A stretch of 64,000 nucleotides of DNA from Ustilaginoidea virens (GCF_000687475.1 NC_057319.1:1364001-1428000), one strand, 5' to 3'; positions 48,249 through 60,839 are shown, numbered from the stretch's first letter. Program-made: numbers and translations. The notes: generated from the letters alone by a model not told the origin.

Positions 48249-48951
48249 CGACTCTCGACTCTCGAGCAGACTTTGTAGAATCATCTCTTCGGCCCCCCCT
48301 TGTCCCCGGGTCGTGCTTGTGCGGTCGCTGCAGCCCCATCGATCGAGATTGCGTGCTTGTGCATATCAATGACCTCTTTTGCCGGAGCCGGAGCCGGAGC
48401 CGGTGCGCCCGCCCAGTCTACACCTCGAGCAGCGACGGCTCTTGCGCCGAGCTCCGGACCGGCTTGTCGACCCTTGGCTTCATTCCTCGCCTACAAACCC
48501 CAGAGCTTCGACGCGGCCAAGCTGGGGGAGGGTTCTACGTGGTACATCCTACATCCCATCGGCGCAAAAGGCGAGCATCGTCCGTGGCATAGATGGGCCG
48601 TACAAGACGGCTTGCCGGTCCGCTTTCATCCAACCACCTCCAAGGATAAAGTATACATAGATGGTCAATCTGGGAGGTAGGATAGGTTAGGTAGGTAGGT
48701 AGGTAGGTACCTGTCAGAACGGGGGGTCTTGGGAAAGAAACAAGAAGAACGACACGGGGAGGAAACATGCACCGGAACTGTACAAGAGGCCTGTTTTGCA
48801 CAACCCTGGCTCGTTCTCGACAGATCGCTTGGCAGACAGATCGCGCCGCGCGCGGTACTCCGTGCAGAGCGACGCAACGCCGTCTTCATGACTTCCAGTC
48901 GCCTAGCTGCATGCGCGGCTTCATCTGCTGCAAAAGCACAATGCCACCCGT

Positions 48952-49978
48952 CTACAGCGCCCCGAGCTCCTTCAACTTGCCAATCAACCCATCCACGTCC
49001 TCGGCCTTGCCGCCCCCTTGTCGAGGCGCAGGTTCTGCGTAGAAAAAAAGAAAAGAAGAAGAAAAAAAAAAAACACGTCAGCGTATCCCTTCGCCATCCA
49101 GCGATGCCGCAAACGACGACTCCCCCCCAAAACGCACTCACCCGTGACTTTCAGCACCTTGAGCCGCCTCTCGTTCTCCAGCCCATAGTCCTGCAGCGTC
49201 TTCTTGTCCAGCTTCTTCTTCTTGGCCTTCATGATGTTGGGCAGGCTCGCGTACCGCGGCTCGTTGAGGCGCAGGTCGGTCGTGATGATCATGGGCAGCT
49301 TCGCGCGGACCGTCTCCACCCCGCCGTCAATCTCCTTGGTCACGGTGACGCTGTCGCCCTCGCCAAACTCGACCCTGCTGGCCTGCGTGGCCTGAGGCCA
49401 TCCCAGCAGGCCGGCGAGCATCTGGCCCGTCTGGTTGGCGTCGTCGTCGATGCTCTGCTTGCCCAGAATCACCAGGTTGCTCTTCTGCTCCTCGGCCACC
49501 TTCTTGAGCAGCTTGGCGACGGTGAGCGGCTCCGGGTCGGCGTCGCCCTCCTTGACCTCGACGTGGATGGCGCGGTCGGCGCCCATGGCCATGGCGGTTC
49601 GCAGCGTGTCCTGCGCCTTGGCGGGGCCGGCCGAGACGGCGCAAATGTCCTCCACGCCGCCGGGGGCTCGCTTCTTCTCGCGGATCCGCACCGACTCCTC
49701 CACCGACAGCTCGTCGAACGGGTTCATCGAGTGCTTGACGCCGGCCGTCTCGACGGCGGTCTGCGCCTTGTTGACCCGGGGTTTGACCTATGTTCAAAAA
49801 TGCAGCAGAGGGAAGAAGGGAGGGGTGAGCGGGCAAAAGCGACGAGTTAGTTCCACGATTCTTCCCCCATTCCCCAGCTCATGGGATCAAAAGCAGTTTC
49901 ACACGAGGTGGCGATGTAGCTCCATACAGCATAGTCAATGACCCGCTTGACGGGCACGAGGATCCTCAGAGCGGACAT
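48952..49978 (-). CDS. Electron transfer flavoprotein beta subunit
   Basis: Three exons on the minus strand: 49978-49928, 49787-49142 and 49034-48952, giving 259 residues, the normal family length. Start ATG 49978 gives [17 protein letters not shown], the conserved N-terminus. Signature segments are [36 protein letters not shown] (AMP site) and the recognition loop with ETFB-type [13 protein letters not shown]. The last exon ends [13 protein letters not shown]. With the alpha subunit it carries electrons from mitochondrial acyl-CoA and other dehydrogenases to ETF-ubiquinone oxidoreductase. The second intron is 107 nt with a pyrimidine-rich 3' end. Confidence 0.96.
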
Positions 49979-50330
49979 GGCGGCGGTTGCGAGTCAATGG
50001 CTCCGTGAGGTTGAAGAAAGTCTGTGACTTTGCTCCGACGTTAACTCCCCCCGGCCAAGTCCGGCTCCAACCTTGCTCCTACCTTACCCCCACAGCCTCT
50101 CCCCTACTCACGTCACGTGATGAGCCACTGCGCTTGCAGATGGAAACCCAAGTCGAGAAAAAGACAAAAGGCCGTCAATTTTCTTTGCAGCAAATACCGG
50201 GGCCAACATACGGGGTCTGCCAGTGGAAGCAAAAGTCATCTAAAGCTGGCTTATCGAAATGAAGATACTGTGCTAGCTACATTCCCCTTCCTGCACCACC
50301 CCAAAAGCCCAACTCCGGAATGGCAAAAAG

Positions 50331-50366
<36 letters not shown>

Positions 50367-50406
50367 GAGGTCAAACGTCAAACGTCCAGCTTGGCACATG
50401 TTGGCG
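49979..50406. other. Short intergenic region with A33 tract
   Basis: Promoter of the ETF-beta gene and 3' side of the ArfGAP gene. An A33 homopolymer lies at 50331-50363. No gene was seen. Confidence 0.7.
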
Positions 50407-51809
50407 TCACCAATCATCCCAGTCATCCTGCTTCTTCTTAGACGCCGGACCCCCTGATGCGCTCTTCTTTCCCATACCCATCGCGCTTGTCCCAATCGCG
50501 TTGTCACCTTGCTTCTTCTGGTCGGCCAAGCTCGAAAAGTCGTCCCAAAAGTCTTTGCGGCTCGCATCGAGTGGTGCATCTCGTTGATGACCGTCGCTGC
50601 CCTCGACAAAGCGGGTGAAGCCTTCTTGGGCGGATTTGCCTGCAAGCTGGGCCTGTCTGGCAAACTGCGCGGCTGTGAGATGGGCTTGCCTGGCAAAATC
50701 ACCTTCTGCAAACTGTACGCACGACCATTGTCAGCTTTTCCGTAGAATGTGAATATCGAACGCGGTCTCTCCCCCCCCCCCCCCCCCCCCCCCAAAAGAC
50801 AGGGTTGGGAGCACGTACTTGCTTGGCAGTGGGCTGGATATATCCATCATTCACCGTCTTGGCCGTCTTGCTCACCGTCGACGTCAACCAGCCGAAGCCC
50901 TTGGACAAGGCCGCCATGGGATCCTTTTGCAGCTCATCAAGGTTGGGTATGCTTCCCTGAGTCGACGCCGCTGGGGCCGGTGTGTTGCCGAAGCCGGCAT
51001 ACTTGCCGCCTTGGCTGGGGGGGAGATGCTCGGATCTCGACGCGTTCTCGGCGCCCAATCTCGAAAAGTACCTGTCGTCCACTCGGACCTTGCCTCCTGG
51101 ACCACCGCCACCGCCACCCATCTGTCCGGGGCTCTGGCTTCGGCTCGGCGAATGGCTCAACGGTGTGCCGGTCCTCGATGCCATCCGCTGAGCAGCCGGA
51201 GCTGGTGAAGAGGTGCTTCTCACGGCCGGCGTCGGTGCGGCCGGCTTCTTCTCCCCGGGCACGTATTCCCTGCCCTCAACCTGACACGAAAGCCTCTCCT
51301 TCCACTCCTCGCCAACGTCGCCGCTGTACCGCTCCGCAATTGTCGCATCGTCCCAGGACATCCCCCGCATCTGAGTGTCCTCGTGCTCCTCAAAAAACCT
51401 CTTCCAGCCTTCGTTGCCGCCTAGTCGCATTCGCTCGATTTCGCTCGCTTTAAACGCATCCATGGAAATGCTCCGCACAAAGGAAATATGCACTCCCAGT
51501 CCTCGATGCACACCTGCACACGTTAGGCAGATGAAGATGCCGAATTTGGGAGAAGCCCATTGCGGGGAGGGGGCACCGCAATCGCAGCAGACGTTGTTTT
51601 TGGACTCCTTTTGGAGAGCGGCCAGCTATTGACAATGCATCAGTTTTCCCGGTCAGATCCTGTCCCTATCAAGGGCATATTATTCCAGGGGAGGAAGGCA
51701 AAGCATTGGCAAAACCAGGGCCGTGTCAAAAATCCCACCCGAGTCGAGTCGGTCGTCGTACCTTGGAACGAGTCTCGGGATCAACCTCCCACATGGCCTT
51801 GGACGCCAT
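50407..51809 (-). CDS. GCS1: ArfGAP (Gcs1/ArfGAP1-like)
   Basis: Three exons on the minus strand: 51809-51762, 51625-50819 and 50712-50407, giving 386 residues. The zinc finger is C29-x2-C32-x16-C49-x2-C52 ([28 protein letters not shown]), with the catalytic arginine finger at R57. The middle is Ser/Pro-rich. About residues 250-272 ([18 protein letters not shown]) form a Ser/Thr-rich amphipathic stretch like the curvature-sensing ALPS motifs of this family. The C-terminal exon has FARQAQLAG repeats and ends QDDWDDW. It stimulates GTP hydrolysis on Arf1 at the Golgi and controls COPI vesicles. The second intron contains a C23 run on the plus strand (G23 in the transcript). Confidence 0.95.
50771..50793. 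repeat. C23 homopolymer in ArfGAP intron
   Basis: Poly-G on the coding strand, inside the 106-nt second intron and about 26 nt after the donor site. Confidence 0.9.
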
Positions 51810-52799
51810 TGCAGACCGAGGCGCAAAGTTTGGACGACGGCAGGGCAGTCCCGTTGTCAAGTACGCTCTCTTGTTCTCGTTCAACCGACAAGGGACGCTC
51901 TTTGGAAATAAAAATAATGGAATAATGGGTTCCAAAAAAGCCAGGGGCGTTGTGCCTTTTCCTGGGTATTCATCTGCCCTTTTGCCAACGTCGTAACCTA
52001 TCAGAGTTACTGTACCTCTGTGCAACACAAGCTGGCCGGCGGGGCAACTCCCCACAATTCAATTATCCAGTGTTGCCAATAACAGATGCCGACCAAGGTA
52101 AGCTTGGTTCCCCAGGATACCACTACCCAAGGTACATGCCTCTCTCACTCTAACCTAGGAGGTACCTACCTTAGGTACCTAGGTACCTGGTAATTTTTTC
52201 CCCTCTACACATGCGTTCATGCATCGCAACATCACCACTCTTTCACGCCAACTACTCGTTGCAGAGCACAACACACCACTTGGCCATTTTCACTACTTCT
52301 CGCCAAAACAGGTCATCAGGTCATCACACAACACCTTCGACGTGATTCATCAGTTGTCATTAAACCCGTTCTGCTGCTCTAGTTCATCTCAGCCTCCCAA
52401 AATATAAGGCAATAGAATAGCAATACACATGATGCCCACGTCGACAGCCGACGAAGAATTGTCAAGCCCTTACGGTACGATAAATGTTCAGGACTCACCA
52501 AAACACGCCTAGACATTTCAAAGACGGCGCAGTTTCATCCAACCCCACATGATACCCCATGTGCTGAGTTATTAGTGAAGTACATGAAACGCGTTGCGCC
52601 ATTAATGTTCCTTTGCCGAGCAACACGACTTCACCCGAGGTGGTCCTATAAGCGATATTCGTCGAGATTCGTCGTAATGTATTCTCATTCGGGCAGGGAA
52701 ATGTGCCAACCCATCTGGAGTAGCCTTGGCCCAGAGCAGAGACACACACACGCACACACAAAAAGGGAGCGGGGGGGGGGGAGGAGACAAGCCACGCAC
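51810..52799. other. Intergenic, no gene seen
   Basis: ArfGAP promoter side and 3' side of the RRM gene. Contains TACCTAGGTACC palindromes (52155-52192) and a CACACA-rich stretch (52740-52762). No coding signal was seen. Confidence 0.6.
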
Positions 52800-54317
52800 T
52801 TAGGCGCTGATGGCGGCAGTGGCAGCTTCGGCCTCCTTGTTCTCCTCCTGAGGAGCGTTGGCCTCCTCGTCAGTCTTATCGGGACTGTCAATGGCGACCT
52901 TGACAGCGATCTCGCGGCCCTCAATCTCCTTGCCGTTCATCTCGGTGACAGCCTTTTGCTGCAACTCCTCTGAGGCAAGGGTAACAAAGCCAAAACCACG
53001 ACCCTTGCGAGCCTCACCACGAGCCTGGAGCTTTTTGATCATGAATCGAGGAATGGGTCGGAGGGCAATCTTGGCGGAGGAAGGCTCGTATGCCTTGAAG
53101 AGCTCAATGAGCTAGACGCAGCGGTTAACATGCCAGTCATGCTCTGTCTAGATAGGTCACTCCTCAGCTCACCTTCTCCTCAGTCAAGTCGTAAGGGAGA
53201 TTGGCAACCATGACCTTGGTCTTGGAGGGTATGCCATCGGCGGGAGGACCCCGCTCGCGACGCTCGCGCTGGGGACGAGCCTGGTTCTTCGTCTTTGCAG
53301 TCGAGTCAGTCTTGTTCTGGTTTTCATTTGTGATGTCCTTCAATGGTTGAACCTCATTGGTGCCCTCAGCCTCGACAGGGGCAGCCGCTGCATCGGTAGC
53401 GGCAGTAGAAACATCGCCTTCCTTTTTGTTCTCACCGGTCTCCTTGTATGCCAGACATGGTTAGCTTTATTCTCACAATATTACGTTCCCCGCAGCAGAT
53501 GATGCCATTTACTTACGCCAGTACGACCACCTCGAGCAGTACGTCCTCCACGGCCGCGGCCACGGCCACGACCGCGGCCAGAAGGGCGGCGGCGAGTACC
53601 CTCAGCACCGGATCCCTCACCATTGGTACCCTCGGTCTTCTCACCAGCAGGCTCAGGCTTGCGGGCAAGCTGGACAGAGACCTTGCGCTCAAGGATCTCT
53701 TTCCCAGAAAGCTCGGCAATAGCTCGCTCGGCCTCGGAGGGAGTTGAAAGGTCAACGAAGGCATAGCCAACCGGACGGTCGGTTCGAGGGTTCTTTGGGA
53801 TCGAAACAGACTCACTAAAGAGGGAGACAGTTAGCACGAGAATTTTCCCAGCCGCTGGGTATTAGTAACGTTGCAAAAACACACAAGGACAGTGCGGCCA
53901 ACCAAATCGTCATGTAGGCTCAGGCAGAAAAACGAGTGGTGTCAATAACAAGAGCAAGCAAAAGGTTTCAAAATGTGGTGATGAAGAGCCACGTCTGGAA
54001 AACCAAACATGACAAGGATTACCCAACCAACCCCCGTGCTGTTTGCACACAACACTGTCACTGGCCCTTCCACCTTGCACACTCTGGAAACAAGGCACTT
54101 ACACAAGATAGCTCTTGAAGAAGTCCTTCAACTCCCCCTCAGTTGTCGCGTAGGCCAAGTTGCCAATGTAGAGGCGGCGGCCTTCCGCAGCACTGGCCGA
54201 GGCGGCCTCGTTAGCGGCGGCCTTGTCGGCAGGCTGGGTGATTGAAGTATTGCTCAGAGCGTTTGTAACGTCATTAACGGTGGCGTCAGAGGCCTTCTCC
54301 ATGTTGATAGCAGACAT
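52800..54317 (-). CDS. RRM-RGG-RRM RNA-binding protein (Sbp1-like)
   Basis: Four exons on the minus strand: 54317-54103, 53814-53517, 53442-53173 and 53111-52800, giving 364 residues. RRM1 at about 47-120 (RNP2 RRLYIGNLAY; RNP1 PVGYAFVDL) is split by the first intron. An arginine-glycine box (GRGRGRGRGG) at about 147-171 follows. RRM2 spans about 246-330 (TKVMVANLPYDLT; GRGFGFVTLASEE). The C-terminus is Glu/Ala-rich. The RRM-RGG-RRM order matches yeast Sbp1, a cytoplasmic translational repressor and decapping activator that binds eIF4G through its RGG box. Orthology is inferred from architecture. The 288-nt first intron is long for this window. Confidence 0.88.
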
Positions 54318-57300
54318 TTTGATGGTTGGAGTATTGATGACTGTGGGAGTCTCTAGTGGGATATGACGTCTTTTTTTTTTTTTTTCTTTGAACGTTGGGC
54401 TCGTGCAAAAGCGACGTTCAAGGAAAGGGAAGGAGAAAAAAAAAAAAAGAGGAGCACGGAAAGTTGAAAAGTCAAGCTCGTGGGTTACTCTCTGTTGCAA
54501 TGAGGGAGGAGATTGGTCAGGGTAGCTTCGTGCCCTAGATGACAGTTGAAGTTGACAGACGGCGATGCGTTGCGCGGAGTCACAAGTTTGGCTGTTGTTA
54601 TGTGATGGAGGAGAGGGAAAGGGGGGGCAACGAGTTCAGGAGTGGTCGCGAATATGAAATATTTTTTTCGGGGCGGGCGGCGGTTGCTGGTGGCGGTAGC
54701 TGCAGCTGCAGCTGCAGTGGGCAGGGGGGCGTGAATGTGAATGGCAGGCGCGAGTAGGGGGTGATGGCTGGGTGGGACCAGCATTGAATCAATGGCACCG
54801 GGACTGGCTGGAGCTTTCAGAGCAGCGCAGCACCTTCCTTCAGCACTTTCAGCAGGAGCAAACGCTCGCTGCGTGTCAACAACATGCCAGACATTAGGTC
54901 TGGTTCTGGTACATACAAGTAGGTACAGTACCTACCTCCTAGGTACATGCCTACAGTACCTTAGGTACCTAAGGTACATCAGGGGACGCCCCCAGGCTGG
55001 CCCCGCTCTTTGCCAGCGGACGGAGCATTGGGCTGCCCAAGGTGGACTTGGCAGGCATGACACACCGGTCAGGCCAATAGGCGAAGGCGAGGCGTCACGA
55101 AACCGCCCAATGCAGGCAAGCTCGCTCGGTGGGCAAATGCGGGGAGGGAGCGACCAGGCGGCAGCGCGGCCTTCTGACAGCACGTGCAGTCTTCAATGTT
55201 GACCTCCAAGCCTTGGCCCCTCGATGAGATGAGAGGTGGTCTGGTCAATTGGTTAGTGCATGTGGGCTTAGGTGCGGTGCCACCAACCTGACCTACTAAG
55301 TTGGCTGGCCGACGGACATGCAAAGGGCACCAGACGACAGGCACGACTTGGTGGTGCCAGAGGGCGACGGGCGACGGGCGACGGGCGACATGCGGATGCA
55401 GATGCGGACGCGGCTGCGGACGCGGCTGGCTGATCAAATTGAGGCCTTGGGTCACCCAGCCAGCTTCTCCTTTTTTTCTCGTTTCATCAATTTCACCATG
55501 GCTGCGGAGGAACTGCGTCACACGTCTCACACGTCTCACGAAATGCCCCTGCCGAATCAGGATGCTGAAGAAGCCTGCATTCGTGGTTTCGCCCCGGCAA
55601 AAGTCTACGTGTGGAACCTGTGCCGCGTGATTCAGTCGGCAATGCAATGGCATGTCAGCATTGCCTGGGTGGTAGCTTGAGCTGATCTTGGACATTTCGA
55701 CTTTTGACTCTGCGCTGCGAGATGGGATTCGCCGCTTGGCAGCCTGTTGCAGCCTGTTGCAGCCTCAAGACCCAGGCGCCAAGGTTTCTACGCGTCAACT
55801 TCTTTGGAATCAATTGATTCCTCATGTCCTCAGTCATATCCCTACTCCGCAGCTGCTGACCACCTTTTCTTCCTATGTAGGCAGTTTGCCTTGGCAGCCT
55901 CGGCATCGACTCCTCTTCCAGCGTCAAGCATAGAGCGTCCATTGGCACCAAGAGGCTGCCGGTCTCGTCTCGTGGAAAAGCAACGCCTTAGATATTCGGC
56001 ATGGCGGATGCAGCAAGGAGAACGGAAACAGACACTTGGGTCAGGCACCAAGACAAGCATGCAACAAGGGCTTCGCTCCCACCTCATCACGCGACATTGA
56101 GCGGCATTGAGCGACATTGACGCTACACTTGAGCATGCGGACTCCGGAGTACATATTGCGCGCCCAAAGGCACGACTGCGCGGCACCTTCACCTTGCTCG
56201 ACAGCATTTTCATTCTCACCATTAGCCAAAGCGACGCGCCAGCCTCGAGCCTTGTACAGGTCAAAGCCCAGCAAAGACGCGACATGCCTGGCAACGCATT
56301 TCCTGTCTTCATCAACACTGATGCGCCTCGTTGAGCCTGCCCGCCCCTTTCCAGGTAGGTGGCCAGTGCTCCCTTGCATGCACCAGACCCCATGGTGAAG
56401 TGCAGTTTGACGCTTGGAGTGACACCAAGAAGAAACAAGGAACATTCGCTCCTCCTGCCCCTTCCCCCCTCCCTCTCCCCCGGGGCTCTCTACGCGCGTC
56501 AAAGGTGCAGCCGCTGCACAATGACACGCTTGTTACGTTGTCAGCAGGAACGACCAGCAATACGGGTCCTCTGAGCTAACCCAATGCCCGTAGAGAGACT
56601 AGACATGGACGTCTGAGCCAAGAGGGCCAACCTGTGATGCTTCAAGTGATTTCTTCCGCCGCGCAACGCAGCGATCGTAACGCATGGGTATCCTCCGCCC
56701 GCTCTCCCAGCGGAATCTCGGTGCACGTCATCGCAGGCCGCAGACGGGCGGACTAGGAGCTTTCAAAAGGCCTTGGAAATGCCGCGACATGGTCAGACAT
56801 GCGACGCCGAAACAACAAGCGCCTCCCGTGGCCGTCTATTTCCGGAAACCGTGGACCTGAGAGACAGCGTCAAGCCTCGAGATTTCAGAAGCATCGGGGA
56901 CCCCATGATTCACATGTTGCCAAGGCGAGCGCTGCTGGTTGTCTCGCCTCGCGCCGTACCGAACAAAATCCCCGTCAGCACAAGTCCGCGGCTAGATCGC
57001 CTGGGTTGGGTCCCGCCAGAAGACGGCCCGGCCCGTTGGATTGACCTCTCGGCCTCTCTGGTTGACAACCATGTCCGGGTAGGCTGCTCATGACTCCGAG
57101 ATTCGATGCTTTAACACTTGGATACTTGGACTCGAAACTTGGGCTGCATCCTTTGTCCCTTTCTTTTGCCCGCGGCGGGTCGTTCATGCGCCCCCGGCAT
57201 CGGACCCCGCTTTCCACCTGCCCCAGCCAATCAATGGTAGCGACTCTCTTGTGACCCCATTTTGTTTTCTCCAAACATGGCGAGTCGACTTGCTTGCAGT

Positions 57301-57450
57301 CCGGAACTTGAACTCAACTTGACCCCGTCGAGAATTCTATGCTTGACGCTTCCTCCCTTGGTCCTCCCTTGGTCCTCCCTTGGTCCTCCCTTGGCACTCG
57401 ACCATGCAGCGACTCCTCTTTGCCGCCGACTCTGACTCGTCATCCCAGCC
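54318..57450. other. Divergent intergenic region, Sbp1-like and Tah18 genes
   Basis: No gene was seen in 3.1 kb. It contains A/T runs near 54370 and 54440, a CAGCTG repeat (54700-54718), GGTACCTAAGGTAC motifs (54918-54978), GGGCGAC repeats (55365-55388), triplet GCAGCCTGTT (55738-55766) and an 11-bp array (57351-57394). A TGGTCAATTGGTTAG segment at about 55240 resembles a tRNA A box but lacks a B box. Confidence 0.5.
57351..57394. repeat. 11-bp tandem repeat (TCCTCCCTTGG)x4
   Basis: Four copies ending about 57 nt upstream of the Tah18 ATG, in its likely 5' leader. Confidence 0.9.
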
Positions 57451-59360
57451 ATGAGCGTCCCGGATCGGACCGTCTTGGTCCTGTACGGCTCGGAAACTGG
57501 CAACGCTCAGGACCTGGCTGAAGAGCTTGGCCGTCTCTGTCAGAGACTGCATTTCACGACCCGCGTGGACGAATTGGATAGTGCAGTCTTGGTGAGAGCT
57601 TCCCTGCGCACTCCTCAACCCCGGCACTGCCCGCCGCCAAGGGTCCGTCCACTGAGCAAGTCGACTAACCAAACCTCTCTCTTGTAGAACGATCTCCTTG
57701 CTCACCAGATAGTCCTGTTCGTTGTATCGACTACTGGACAAGGCGACATGCCGCACAATGCGCTCTCGTTTTGGAACAAGTTGCTTCGCAAGAAGCTACC
57801 GCCTGCTTGTTTGGCAGGCCTGGAGTATTCGTGTGTCGGCCTCGGCGACAGCACCTATCTCAAGTGAGCATTTCCCCGACTTGACTCATGCTCGCTCACC
57901 TCACAGTATGCCAGCCAGCCCATCATCGGCACTGACTGTCTTGACTCTGCAGATTTAACTGGGCAGCTCGCAAACTCATCCGCCGCCTCCAGCAACTCGG
58001 CGCAACCACATTCATGGAGCCGTGCGAGGCGGATGAGCAATTTCCAGAAGGGTAAAAATACTATATATATCTGCCTTGCCCTCGGAATTCTTTCCCTTGG
58101 CAAACCCTCCTTTCCCAGACCGCCCCCTATCATTTAACGTGATGTCAACGGCTGACCCAAAGTGCAGCATTGACGGCAGCTTCGTACGATGGGCGGAAGA
58201 CCTCCGAAATTACCTCCTCCAGCACCATCCCGATCCGCAAGGTCGGCAGCCCATCCCCGACGACGAGATGCTTCCTCCCAAGTGGTCTCTCTTGCCAGCC
58301 TTGGACAGAATCTCCAACACACCCAGTGGCGGCAGCAGCAGCAGCAGCTCCGACGCTGCAAACCATGTCCCTCCGGCACCGCCGTTGGACCAGCTCCTCC
58401 TCCCAAACAGCCTCTCCGCCACCATAGCCGCAAACGAAAGACTCACCCCCCCCTCTCATTGGCAAGACGTCCGCCTGCTTACCTTGGCCGTCTCCAACCC
58501 ATCTGGCTCCCCACTCAACCCAAACCCAGGCGACTGTCTCACCATCTACCCCAAAAACTTTCCGGCCGACGTCCAAAGAATCATCGGCCTCATGAAATGG
58601 GACTTTATAGCCGACAGGCCCCTCGATCTGACATGCTGCTCCCTCCCGCCAGGCCTGCACACCATTTCCACCACCTGCAGCCTCCGCGATCTTCTTCTCC
58701 ACAACGTCGACATCCACGCTGTTCCCAGGCGCTCCTTCTTCAAGAACATATCCTACTTCTCAGATAACCGTCAGCAAAAGGACCGGCTTGCGGAGTTTGC
58801 CACGGCCGAGTTCCTGGACGAATACTTTGACTACGCCACTCGGTCGAAAAGGACCATCATCGAGGTCCTCGAGGAATTCTCCTCCGTTCGCGTCCCGGCC
58901 CACAGGCTACTCGACGTCTTCCCTCTTATTCGCGGTCGAGACTTTAGCATCGCAAACTACGGCAACCAATGCGCTTGCCCTCCGCGCCCTCTGTCAGCGC
59001 GCGCCCCGTCCTACCCACCTCAACCTGCTCCCGCGTGCAGAGTGCAGCTCGTGGCCGCCCTTGTCAAATACCGCACCATCCTCCGCAAACCGAGAACAGG
59101 CCTCTGCTCCAACTACATCGCCCACCTGCCCCTCAACACCACCCTCTCCGTGACCGTCAAGCCCGTCCTATCCCCCATCCACGGGCCCGCCAACGCCAAA
59201 AGGCCCCTTGTCGCCATAGCCACGGGCACGGGTATCGCGCCCGTCAGAGCCCTCATCCAAGAGCGCCTGACGCACCCTGGCCCCCACGCGCCCATGCTGC
59301 TCTTTTTCGGGAACAGGAACCAAGCCGCGGACTACTTGTTCGCCGAGGAGTGGGAATCCA

Positions 59361-59395
<35 letters not shown>

Positions 59396-59656
59396 CCCGA
59401 CGCACCCCTTGCCGTCTTCACCGCGTTTTCTAGGGACCAGCGCGAAAAGGTCTACGTGCAGGATCTGGTCCGTCAGCAGGCGGCGCGCGTCGCCGACTTG
59501 ATTCCCAGCAAGCCCATCTTCATGGTGTGCGGTGGCTCGTCCAAGATGGCTGATGCGTGCAAGCGCGCTGTTTTGGATGCCATTCCAGGAGCCGGCGAAG
59601 AGGAGCCTCGGAAGAAGCTGTCGGAGGCCATCACTTGGTGGCAGGAGATATGGTAG
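57451..59656 (+). CDS. TAH18: NADPH-dependent diflavin oxidoreductase (Tah18)
   Basis: Four exons: 57451-57591, 57688-57863, 57953-58051 and 58168-59656, giving 634 residues. The flavodoxin-like FMN domain spans about 1-150 (LYGSETGNAQDLAEE, STTGQGDMPHN, GLGDSTYLKFNWAARKL). The FAD domain has the RGRDFSIAN flavin motif. NADPH motifs are ATGTGIAPVRALIQER, LFFGNRNQAADYLF and VCGGSSKMADACK. The C-terminus is WWQEIW, as in the family. It passes electrons from NADPH to Dre2 for cytosolic iron-sulfur cluster assembly. Odd points: about 25 extra residues (Pro/Ala/Cys-rich) directly after FSIAN, and an alanine run from a GCC repeat (59365-59398). Both lie in variable loops and keep frame. Confidence 0.95.
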
Positions 59657-59992
59657 CCCCCGGCCAGGCACGACCAGCAAAGATGAAGCTTACCATCATG
59701 CACTTCGGCCAGCATGGTGCCGCATTCCATACGCCCGAAAAGCGGAATCGGCAAGAGTACATAGCCTGCGGCGGCTGCAAGTGCGAAGGCGAAGCCGGCA
59801 ACAAGTTGGAACTTTGGACGAGGGAAAATAAACGCCTTGTGGTTCTTTGCCATGACGGCAGCCGTCTCTACGGAGTGCTCTGTTCAAACCATGACTTGAA
59901 TCCACACCCTGCTCAGCCCAAACAAGGCCTGTCTGTTGCCTTTATTTGCCTCGGGGCCTCTGCCGGCACCAGCGTTCCGTGAAGGCCCCCCC

Positions 59993-60023
<31 letters not shown>

Positions 60024-60578
60024 AAAAAAAAAAAGAAAAGAAAAATATCCAGCCCTTTTGTTCTGTTTCTGCAGGCGGCTGGTTTGTGTATTAGCCCTTT
60101 TTTTGTGAGAACATCAACAATGATACGCCGAGGAAAGGCTAACCCTCGCTATAGGAGGTTGCTGAAAAAAAAAAAACCGCCATTTCGTTTGCCGCCTATT
60201 CCCAACCACATCGTAAAACGCACGAGGCATGTGTCGGCGCCAAAAGTAGAAAGTCCCCCTGCCTGCATGCATGCTCGCTCTTCAAGACATCCGAGCTGCC
60301 ACCCCCCCCCCTCCCCCCGGCCTACGAAAAACTCATTCCGCCAGAGAAAATCAAACAAAAACCCAGCACTGGGCGTCCCAACAGCACAGACAAGTCAAGT
60401 CCACTCCAGCACCGGGAGACAACCACACCGCTCGGGAGGTATTTCCGATTCGCTTCACCTGCTTCTCTTTTCGTCTCTCTTCGCAGCCCTGTAGATAGCC
60501 GCCGGCCCACCGTACTGTCGGCGGGCGCAAATGACAAGTGCCCAAACTCCTCCTTCGCTGGTGAATTTTTTCCAAAGC

Positions 60579-60614
<36 letters not shown>

Positions 60615-60839
60615 AATGGGAAAAGGAATGAAATGAAGGAAAAAAAAAAAAAAAAAGATGGGTGCGAAAATGAAAAAGGGAAAATAGAAGGAGAAAAAAG
60701 ATTTGAGATTTGAGGTATAATAGTAACCAGGGTGGTTGGTTGGGGCTGCGGCAGAAACGTGAATCGAAGAAACAGCGCCAGCGAGGTCTTTTTGACTCGG
60801 TAAAGTTGCATCCTGGGTCAACCAGCCGAGCCAGCCGTA
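59657..60839. other. Intergenic between convergent genes
   Basis: No gene was seen. A C28-A21 composite homopolymer lies at 59986-60034, and A runs at 60163-60175 and 60580-60611. A 100-codon frame after the Tah18 stop (from 59683) has no domain and is taken as 3' UTR. Confidence 0.55.
59986..60034. repeat. C28-A21 composite homopolymer
   Basis: Twenty-eight C directly joined to twenty-one A, intergenic. Confidence 0.9.

Larger units (their letters stand above)
47499..48951. other. arg-2 promoter region, repeat-rich
   Basis: No gene was seen. It contains GGGCGA repeats (47620-47650), a GCCT microsatellite (47791-47824), ACCTGCTCCTGC-like repeats (48058-48100), a 12-bp array (48127-48248), GGAGCC repeats (48380-48400) and TAGG repeats (48683-48712). 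Apparent open frames over the 12-bp array are repeat artefacts. Confidence 0.55.

Noticed and set aside
48152..48592. Frame with repeated NCTLNCTLN
   Set aside because: Direct translation of the 12-bp satellite; not a gene.
55235..55310. tRNA-like segment (TGGTCAATTGGTTAG)
   Set aside because: Resembles an A box only. No B box, no acceptor stem pairing and no cloverleaf could be drawn.
55842..56438. 198-codon minus-strand frame
   Set aside because: Shares its bases with several overlapping frames on both strands, with no conserved motif.
59683..59982. 100-codon frame after the Tah18 stop codon
   Set aside because: No domain and lies in the expected 3' UTR. The Tah18 C-terminus WWQEIW is complete.
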